DNA of 5,639 nt from the NCBI GenBank assembly GCA_947627835.1, contig CANQXM010000074.1, positions 1 to 5,639 of the forward strand, read 5' to 3'. Position 1 is the stretch's first letter. Every line of letters starts with the position of its first letter. Under the pieces are notes generated by a model. That model searched no databases. It had not been told where the DNA came from and was given only the letters and a program-made list of their open reading frames with translations. This stretch comes from an uncultured Bacilli bacterium (lineage in GTDB: Bacteria > Bacillota_I > Bacilli_A > RF39 > UBA660). A program made the position numbers and the translations under genes. Shown here in pieces: positions 1 to 4,635 of this stretch.

Positions 1-2096
1 CCATCAAAAATAGTGCTCCCATCAAAGAAAGAAAAAATATAAATGAACAGCAAAATATGGCCTTTCAAGGAACGAGCGTCATGACCGGAAGAGCCCTTGC
101 TGTAGTAACGGGCATTGGCCTTCAAACAGAAATTGGTAAAATTGCCGATACCTTAAATAAAACGGAAGAAGAAAAATCTCCCTTAACCATTCGCATTGAA
201 AAACTATCGAAACAAATTACCCTGTTAATTGGGGTGATTGCCATCTTGATTATGTTTTTATTATGGCTAAAAAATACACCACTCAAAGAAATCTTTTTAT
301 CCGTCGTAGCCCTTGCTGTTTCCGCAATGCCAGAAGGATTGCCACTGGCTCTTACAATGGCCTTAACGATTTCTGCAAGTAAAATGGCTAGCAAAAACGT
401 CATTGTAAGAAAATTAAAATCTGCTGAATCTTTAGGATCTTGTACCACCATTGCTACCGATAAAACGGGAACTCTAACAGTAAATGAACAAACTGCCAAA
501 AAAATCGTATTACCTAATAACGAAACCTATTTCATTAGTGGAGTTGGATACGAAAAGGAAGGAAAAATCACGGGACCCAATCAAGACCATGCCAAAGAAG
601 TTGCCTTTTTAGGTCTTATTAATAACGAATCCATCGTAAATCATACCCAGAAAGTAGGAGATTCCATTGATATTGCTTTTCGCATATTAGCAGAAAAATT
701 TCATTTAAATCAAGAAAAAATAAAGCCGCTAGAAACCATTCCCTATGAATCAGAAAATAAATACTCCGCAGTTTTTTATGAATACGAAGACGAAACGTAT
801 TGTACCGTAAAAGGTTCTTTGGAAGTAGTAAAAGAATTTACAAACAAGATAAATTTACTAAAAAGTAAAGACTTTCAAGTCCTAGAAAATCAAAATGAAA
901 TGCTTGCCAAAGATGGATATCGTGTTATTGCACTTGCTAACGGAAAAGTAAAAAAGAAAGCCAATTATACGAAAGAAGATATCAAGAATCTAAGTTTTTA
1001 TGGATTAGTAGGATTTATTGATCCCATTCGAAAAGAAGTAGAAAAAGCAATTCATGAATGTCGTTTAGCAAAAATTAAAGTGCTTATGATAACGGGAGAT
1101 CATCCACTTACTGCTTTTAAAATTGCCAAAGACTTAAAACTAGCAACCAACTATGAAGAAGTCATCACTGGTTCAGAACTCGATGCTTTACCAAACAAAG
1201 AAGCCTTAAAAACTTGCATACAAACAAAAAAAGTCTTTGCTCGTGTAACACCAAATCAAAAACTGCAAATTATTAATGCATTAAAAGAAAACGGCGAATT
1301 TGTAGCAGTCACCGGAGATGGTGTAAACGATGCACCAGCTCTAAAAGCAGCCAACCTCGGTCTTGCAATGGGAAGTGGCACCGATATTGCAAGAGAAACG
1401 GCTGACTTAATTATCACAGATGATAACTTTAATTCCATAGTGGTAGGTATTAAAGAGGGAAGAGTAGCGTATGCAAACATTCGCAAAATTATTTATTTCC
1501 TTTTTTCCTGTGGTCTTGCAGAAGTACTCTTTTTCTGTCTTTCCATTTCTCTAAACTTACCAATGCCCCTTTTAGCCATTCAACTTTTATGGCTCAATGT
1601 AGTTACCGATGGAATTCAAGATTTTGCACTGTCCTTTGAACAAGCTGAAGAAAATGTTATGAGAAAGCCACCTCGAAATCCCAAAGAAGCCATCTTTAAT
1701 AAAACCCTATTAGAAGAAATTTTAATCTCAGGAACAATGATAGGTCTTTTGGTATTTGTTGTTTGGTATTTCTTCATTCGCATTATTCATATGGAAACGG
1801 CCCTTGCTCGTTCTTATATCATGCTTTTAATGGTTTTTATTCAAAATATTCATGTTTTAAACTGTCGAAGCGAAGAAAAATCCATTTGGGAAGTTCCCAT
1901 GAAAAACAATTGGTTTATCTTAATAGGAATCTTAGGCTCCATTTTTCTTCAAATTGTCGTAATGAAAATAAGCTTTACTTCCATGCTTTTACAAACCAGT
2001 CCAATTTCCTTCTTAGATATGGGATATTTACTAGTTATTTCCTTATTTATCATAATAATTATGGAATGCTATAAATGCCTTCGTCAAAGAAAATAA
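1..2096 (+). CDS. P2-type cation-transporting ATPase (Ca2+-ATPase-like), 5' end outside window
   Basis: ATP-driven cation pump of the plasma membrane, from the Ca2+/Na,K-ATPase branch. The reading frame is open from the first whole codon at position 3, so the Met at 57 is internal. It lies in the actuator-domain stretch NMAFQGTSV, and comparison with SERCA suggests roughly 200 residues, including M1, M2 and TGES, lie upstream. Numbering from that Met: M3 about 53-71; M4 about 78-104 with PEGLP 92-96; phosphorylation motif DKTGTLT with Asp135; nucleotide-domain KGSLE 252-256 (usually KGxPE); ITGD 345-348; TGDGVNDAP 419-427; M5-M10 from about 475 to 670. M6 keeps NVVTD (514-518). The nucleotide domain is about 60 residues shorter than SERCA's. 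The stretch SFEQAEENVMRKPPRNP recalls Na,K-ATPase and a group of bacterial P2 pumps. Family assignment is very secure; the ion is not. Ca2+ is the default guess, but Mn2+ or Na+ cannot be excluded. Confidence 0.96.
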   Translation, partial: IKNSAPIKERKNINEQQNMAFQGTSVMTGRALAVVTGIGLQTEIGKIADTLNKTEEEKSPLTIRIEKLSKQITLLIGVIAILIMFLLWLKNTPLKEIFLSVVALAVSAMPEGLPLALTMALTISASKMASKNVIVRKLKSAESLGSCTTIATDKTGTLTVNEQTAKKIVLPNNETYFISGVGYEKEGKITGPNQDHAKEVAFLGLINNESIVNHTQKVGDSIDIAFRILAEKFHLNQEKIKPLETIPYESENKYSAVFYEYEDETYCTVKGSLEVVKEFTNKINLLKSKDFQVLENQNEMLAKDGYRVIALANGKVKKKANYTKEDIKNLSFYGLVGFIDPIRKEVEKAIHECRLAKIKVLMITGDHPLTAFKIAKDLKLATNYEEVITGSELDALPNKEALKTCIQTKKVFARVTPNQKLQIINALKENGEFVAVTGDGVNDAPALKAANLGLAMGSGTDIARETADLIITDDNFNSIVVGIKEGRVAYANIRKIIYFLFSCGLAEVLFFCLSISLNLPMPLLAIQLLWLNVVTDGIQDFALSFEQAEENVMRKPPRNPKEAIFNKTLLEEILISGTMIGLLVFVVWYFFIRIIHMETALARSYIMLLMVFIQNIHVLNCRSEEKSIWEVPMKNNWFILIGILGSIFLQIVVMKISFTSMLLQTSPISFLDMGYLLVISLFIIIIMECYKCLRQRK

Positions 2097-2099
2097 GAA

Positions 2100-2127
2100 T
2101 TGAACTTTTCAAAAAGTTCTGTATAAT
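2100..2127 (+). promoter_or_regulatory. Sigma-A promoter of the cysteine-cluster gene
   Basis: The -35 box TTGAAC (2100-2105) and a perfect -10 box TATAAT (2122-2127) are separated by 16 bases. It begins four bases after the ATPase stop codon and would start transcription near 2134, about 20 bases before the ATG at 2156. The downstream gene therefore probably has its own promoter, although no terminator is seen after the ATPase, so readthrough is also possible. Confidence 0.75.
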
Positions 2128-2134
2128 AGAACTT
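2102..2134. promoter_or_regulatory. Candidate operator: three GAACTT half-sites in alternating orientation
   Basis: GAACTT occurs at 2102-2107, its reverse complement AAGTTC at 2114-2119, and GAACTT again at 2129-2134. The first two lie in a perfect palindrome with 8-base arms and a 2-base centre (GAACTTTT-CA-AAAAGTTC, 2102-2119), which fills the space between the -35 and -10 boxes. The second and third form a perfect 6-base inverted repeat (AGTTCT/AGAACT, 2115-2133) whose 7-base spacer contains the -10 box. Symmetry centred on core promoter elements is what a repressor operator looks like, but no regulator is identified and AT-rich chance symmetry is possible. Confidence 0.4.
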
Positions 2135-2155
2135 GTTTTGAAATTAGGTGTATCA

Positions 2156-2836
2156 ATGAAAATAATAACAGAAAACAAAGTATACGTTCAAAAAAATGAT
2201 TTAGCTTTCTTATATGGTTCTAGAATGGCGATTCCCGGAAGCATTTTTAGTAAAGTTTTTATGTGGAAAATGATTGTAAATGATGAAAATCGTTATGAAT
2301 TTGTATGTTTTGACGATCCAAGTGAAATCGATTACTTTAAAAAAATTCCTTGGATGATTGATTTTCAATCTGTTGCATCATTGAGTGAAAAACAAATGAT
2401 TATGATGATGGAAAAGGTAAATGATGAACGAAAAGAAGTCATCAGAAAATATCAAAATTTACCATCCGAACAACAAAATCGATATCTTCATTTAATTTAT
2501 GAAAAAGAAGAATTAGAATTTAAAATGCATTCTCTAAATGACATTATTTTATTTCGTAAGAAAGAACTATCCATGCCTTTTCCAGAAGAAATGGATCCAT
2601 GCTATTTCATACCTGTTAAAAAAAGTTTCTTTTGGAAATCAAAAACCAAAGAAGAAAAACAACCTCAAAATTGTATGACTTGCACGAACATGAGTTGCCA
2701 AGTGGAATACATGGATAAAATAGGAATGGATGAACAAGGTCGTCCAAATGGAACAAATTGTCTTGGTTGGGAAAATCATAAATCTAGGAAATATATAAGA
2801 GCATTAGAACAAAAAAGCATGGTAGAAAAAGAATAG
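2156..2836 (+). CDS. Hypothetical protein with C-terminal CxxCx4C...C cluster
   Basis: A protein of 226 residues that I do not recognise. It has no signal peptide or convincing membrane segment and is probably cytoplasmic. The first 70 residues are mixed and hydrophobic (for example FLYGSRMAIPGSIF). Residues about 77-137 are charged and likely helical, possibly coiled coil. The C-terminus carries Cys173, Cys176, Cys181 and Cys202 in the pattern CxxCx4Cx20C, followed by GWEN, which could bind zinc or an iron-sulfur cluster; the metal is inference. The ATG at 2156 is chosen because AGGTG (2146-2150) sits five bases upstream and the promoter at 2100-2127 precedes it. The frame stays open back to an ATG at 2075, but that start lies upstream of the promoter and inside the ATPase gene. 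The gene's last 33 bases overlap the convergent gene on the other strand. Confidence 0.85.
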   Translation: MKIITENKVYVQKNDLAFLYGSRMAIPGSIFSKVFMWKMIVNDENRYEFVCFDDPSEIDYFKKIPWMIDFQSVASLSEKQMIMMMEKVNDERKEVIRKYQNLPSEQQNRYLHLIYEKEELEFKMHSLNDIILFRKKELSMPFPEEMDPCYFIPVKKSFFWKSKTKEEKQPQNCMTCTNMSCQVEYMDKIGMDEQGRPNGTNCLGWENHKSRKYIRALEQKSMVEKE

Positions 2837-3319
2837 TTGTTCATTCTTCGTGAGTTTCTTTTGTAAAAGGAAACTTTTTTGTTGACTTTCTTTCGTTACA
2901 TCTTCAAAAGAAAAATGTAAGAGTTGCGCCACATATAAAAGTTGAACTAAAATTTCTTTAATTTTTTCCTTACTTGAATTTTGACTAAATTGGACGCTCA
3001 AATCATATAGATGAAAAAAAGATTGCTGCAGACTTTGTTTATCAATACTTGGAAATTCTTCATCGAGTTCGACTTGAAAGTAATTACAAAAGTAGAGAAT
3101 AATAAACAGACACGAAATGTATTCCGGAAGTGCTTGATGATAATCACGCTTTCCATTTTGCCAAAAATTACAAGAATGGGCCTTATTAATAAGGTCTTCA
3201 ATTTCAATTAATAATTGGTACTTTCGAAGGGAATCGAAAGATGCCATAGAATACTTAAAAAAAGTTAAATGATCTAAAAGTTTGGTTTCATTATAAATAC
3301 CTTCTAATTTTTTTAACAT
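2804..3319 (-). CDS. Dimeric dUTPase (all-alpha NTP pyrophosphatase)-like protein, metal site altered
   Basis: A 171-residue protein. From memory of the family, residues 36-53 (LLIEIEDLINKAHSCNFW) align without gaps to the dimeric dUTPase stretch LLVELGExANEWRxFxFW. ALPEYISCLFIIL (63-75) matches LLEEYVDCLHFIL, and 127-141 plus 143-155 match the family's C-terminal helices (LGELLGFSWEEI, then KNxxNxxRQ). Active members split dUTP into dUMP and pyrophosphate using Mg2+ held by ExxE and ExxD. Here these read E39xxD42 and E66xxS69, the third Glu of helix 1 is Lys46, and the KN of the last motif is absent, so activity may be lost or changed. The start is placed at the ATG at 3319 because GAGGT lies 7 bases upstream and a promoter lies between it and the longer TTG start at 3454. 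It converges on and overlaps the plus-strand gene by 33 bases. Another all-alpha NTP pyrophosphatase (MazG-like) is the main alternative. Confidence 0.68.
   Translation of the reverse strand: MLKKLEGIYNETKLLDHLTFFKYSMASFDSLRKYQLLIEIEDLINKAHSCNFWQNGKRDYHQALPEYISCLFIILYFCNYFQVELDEEFPSIDKQSLQQSFFHLYDLSVQFSQNSSKEKIKEILVQLLYVAQLLHFSFEDVTKESQQKSFLLQKKLTKNEQLFFFYHAFLF
2853..2880 (+). terminator. Intrinsic terminator after the cysteine-cluster gene
   Basis: A ten-pair stem has left arm AGTTTCTTTT (2853-2862), loop GTA and right arm AAAGGAAACT (2866-2875), with one T-G wobble. It is followed directly by a run of T to 2880. It lies 17 bases past the TAG stop at 2834-2836. Unusually, it sits inside the coding sequence of the convergent minus-strand gene, so the same bases serve as terminator and as codons. 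Confidence 0.8.
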
Positions 3320-3382
3320 CGTAACGACCTCATTTTCTATAAATAGATGGGGAAAAATTTTTGAACCAATTTCCTTGATTTC

Positions 3383-3411
3383 ATTATAGCGCGTTTTTTT
3401 ACAATCACCAA
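3383..3411 (-). promoter_or_regulatory. Probable sigma-A promoter of the dUTPase-like gene
   Basis: On the minus strand there is a perfect TATAAT (3388-3383), 17 bases from a weak -35, TTGGTG (3411-3406), followed by a leader of about 55 bases to the ATG at 3319. With the ribosome site GAGGT just before that ATG, it argues against a start further upstream. The weak -35 makes it less certain than the tRNA promoter. Confidence 0.5.
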
Positions 3412-3455
3412 AACAACCCCATATATCCCAAATTTTAGATAAGAAAGAAATCAAT

Positions 3456-3477
3456 AAAAAAGACTTTTTAAAAGCCT
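3456..3477 (-). terminator. Weak terminator-like hairpin downstream of the tRNA
   Basis: Reading the minus strand from 3477, AGGCTT, a 5-base loop and AAGTCT form a six-pair stem with one G-U pair, followed by a run of six T to 3456. It lies about 40 bases past the tRNA 3' end and could end the tRNA transcript before the dUTPase-like gene. The stem is short and AT-rich. Confidence 0.4.
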
Positions 3478-3485
3478 TCTATCTG

Positions 3486-3512
3486 AAGTTCGAAAAAACA
3501 CGAACTTTTTTT
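3486..3512 (+). terminator. Hairpin plus T-run, terminator-like in the + orientation
   Basis: AAGTTCG (3486-3492) and CGAACTT (3501-3507) form a perfect seven-pair stem around an 8-base loop, with T continuing to 3512. In the plus direction this has intrinsic-terminator form, but no plus-strand gene ends nearby. It may stop plus-strand readthrough from running into the tRNA as antisense. In the minus direction the same hairpin starts 9 bases after the tRNA CCA but has no T-run after it, so it could instead mark the tRNA 3' end for processing. Confidence 0.5.
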
Positions 3513-3515
3513 CTT

Positions 3516-3594
3516 TGGTGGCCCGTATGGGATTTGAACCCATGAAACTATCGCCTTGAGAGGGCGACGTGTTAAACCGCTTCACCAACGGGTC
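3516..3594 (-). tRNA. tRNA-Glu (anticodon CTC)
   Basis: This is a full cloverleaf on the minus strand, G1 at 3594, with CCA encoded at 3518-3516. Acceptor arms are GACCCGT and ACGGGCC, the D stem is GTG/CAC with loop AAGCGGTTTAA, and the anticodon stem is TCGCC/GGCGA with loop CTCTCAA. This gives anticodon CTC (3560-3558), which reads GAG (Glu). The T arm is ATGGG-TTCAAAT-CCCAT, and the discriminator is A. The sequence closely resembles Bacillus-type tRNA-Glu in the 5' half. Oddities are an A2-C71 mismatch in the acceptor stem and a 7-base variable loop (TAGTTTC) where class I tRNAs usually have 4 or 5. This makes 76 nt without CCA, where about 72 is usual for bacterial tRNA-Glu. Confidence 0.93.
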
Positions 3595-3613
3595 ATATTG
3601 GAAAACTAAAAAT

Positions 3614-3642
3614 ATTCTAACATAAAAGCAAATGCTTGACAA
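3614..3642 (-). promoter_or_regulatory. Promoter of the tRNA-Glu gene
   Basis: On the minus strand, -35 TTGTCA (3642-3637) and -10 TAGAAT (3619-3614) are separated by the ideal 17 bases. Each box is one mismatch from consensus. Transcription would start near 3607, about 13 bases before the first base of the tRNA, as expected for a stable RNA gene. Confidence 0.8.
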
Positions 3643-3687
3643 TTAGTAATTTTGGAAAAGAAGAGCACAATAAAAAAGAAAAAGCCA

Positions 3688-3716
3688 TTTAAAATTAAAA
3701 GGAGTTAAGGTATAAT
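3688..3716 (+). promoter_or_regulatory. Possible promoter of the NatA/NatB-like operon
   Basis: A perfect -10 TATAAT (3711-3716) lies 17 bases after a poor -35, TTTAAA (3688-3693), in the 141-base gap between the divergent tRNA and ABC genes. Transcription would begin near 3723, leaving a leader of only about 13 bases that just includes the ribosome site AGGA (3724-3727) before the ATG at 3736. Confidence 0.45.
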
Positions 3717-3735
3717 AAAGCAAAGGAAGTGCTTC

Positions 3736-4635
3736 ATGTTAAAAGTAGAAAATGTAACAAAATATTATGGCAATTTAAAAGCAGTCGATAACCTTTCTTT
3801 TGAAGTAAAAGAAGGAGAAATTTTTGGCCTTTTGGGAGTCAATGGTGCTGGAAAAACAACCACGTTTCGCATGATGGTAGGTCTTTTGGATAAAACAGAA
3901 GGAACCATTCTTTTAAATGATAAACCCATTGACTATACTGTAACCGATCAAATCGGCTTTCTTACTGAAGAAAGAAGCTTGCTAACAAAGCTAACAGTCA
4001 AAGAACAAGTGATTTACTACGGCATTTTAAAAGGAATGGATGAAAAAACCATTTTAGAAAAATTGGATTACTGGCTCAAAAGATTTCACATTGAAGAATA
4101 CAAAAATCGAAAAATTAAAGAACTCAGTAAAGGAAATCAACAAAAAATTCAATTTATTACAGCCATCATCAATGATCCAAAACTACTCATATTAGATGAA
4201 CCATTCACCGGATTAGATCCATTAAATGTAGAACAATTTATGGAAGTAATTCGAGAACTAAAAGAAAAAAAGACGATGATTATCTTTTCATCTCACCGAA
4301 TGGAACATGTGGAATTATTCTGTGAAAAACTAGTAATTTTAGTAAAAGGAAAAAGCGTTTTATCTGGATCATTAAAAGAAATTAAAAAAGCTTATCGCAA
4401 AAAAAATATTCATATTAAGGGCGATATCAACATCGATACCTTACAAGAAGTAGATGGCGTTTTAAGCGTTCAACAAACGACGGAGGAGACCATTGTCAAA
4501 ATAAAATCAGATGACTACATTGAAAAGGTCTTTGATGTAGTAAAAAAGGGAAAAAATATCACCGAGTTTCGTGTAGAAGATCCAACCTTAAATGAAATCT
4601 TTTTAGATAAAGTGGGGGTTATATATGAAGAATAA
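3736..4635 (+). CDS. ABC exporter ATP-binding protein, NatA/YhaQ-like
   Basis: Cytoplasmic ATPase subunit that would power the membrane protein encoded next. Its 299 residues contain all ABC motifs: Walker A GVNGAGKTT (34-42), signature LSKGN (130-134), Walker B LLILDEP with Asp154 and catalytic Glu155, D-loop GLDP (159-162) and switch His187 in SSHRMEH. At the Q-loop position the sequence reads FLTEERSLL, with Glu in place of Gln; this is common in the NatA group (LPEERGLY). Residues about 220-299, ending PTLNEIFLDKVG, match the C-terminal DUF4162-type extension of this group. B. subtilis NatA extrudes Na+ with NatB; YhaQ is a paralogue of similar length. The substrate here is inferred only from family and could be another ion, a lipid or an antimicrobial. 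The ATG at 3736 has AGGA eight bases upstream, and no alternative start fits. Confidence 0.95.
   Translation: MLKVENVTKYYGNLKAVDNLSFEVKEGEIFGLLGVNGAGKTTTFRMMVGLLDKTEGTILLNDKPIDYTVTDQIGFLTEERSLLTKLTVKEQVIYYGILKGMDEKTILEKLDYWLKRFHIEEYKNRKIKELSKGNQQKIQFITAIINDPKLLILDEPFTGLDPLNVEQFMEVIRELKEKKTMIIFSSHRMEHVELFCEKLVILVKGKSVLSGSLKEIKKAYRKKNIHIKGDINIDTLQEVDGVLSVQQTTEETIVKIKSDDYIEKVFDVVKKGKNITEFRVEDPTLNEIFLDKVGVIYEE
4614..4618 (+). promoter_or_regulatory. Ribosome binding site of the permease gene, inside the ATPase gene
   Basis: GGGGG lies six bases before the ATG at 4625, within the last codons of the ABC ATPase gene. It is a G-run rather than the usual GGAGG, and it sets the permease start. With the 11-base gene overlap, it suggests the two proteins are translationally coupled. 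Confidence 0.6.

Noticed and set aside
122..499. Minus-strand open frame inside the P-type ATPase gene; similar shadow frames at 1256-1486, 1763-2074, 2998-3207, 3011-3211, 4603-4833 and 5053-5325.
   Set aside because: Each overlaps a clearly identified gene in another frame and lacks family resemblance.
2102..2119. Palindrome just after the ATPase stop, considered as its terminator.
   Set aside because: The stem is mostly A-T pairs, the loop is only two bases, and no T-run follows. Its position between promoter boxes fits an operator better.
2075..2155. Longer start (ATG at 2075) for the cysteine-cluster protein, adding 27 residues.
   Set aside because: It lies within the ATPase gene and upstream of the sigma-A promoter at 2100-2127. 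The ATG at 2156 has AGGTG five bases before it, and the added residues look like translated promoter DNA.
3320..3454. Longer TTG start at 3454 for the dUTPase-like protein.
   Set aside because: No ribosome site precedes it, and the extension crosses a probable promoter. The similarity to dUTPases is accounted for from the ATG at 3319, which has GAGGT upstream.
3636..3641. Perfect plus-strand TTGACA as -35 box for the ABC operon.
   Set aside because: There is no -10-like sequence 15-19 bases downstream. The bases are mostly the complement of the tRNA promoter's -35 box.
3451..3642. Minus-strand open frame of 63 codons.
   Set aside because: It runs straight through the tRNA gene and its promoter and has no sign of being coding.
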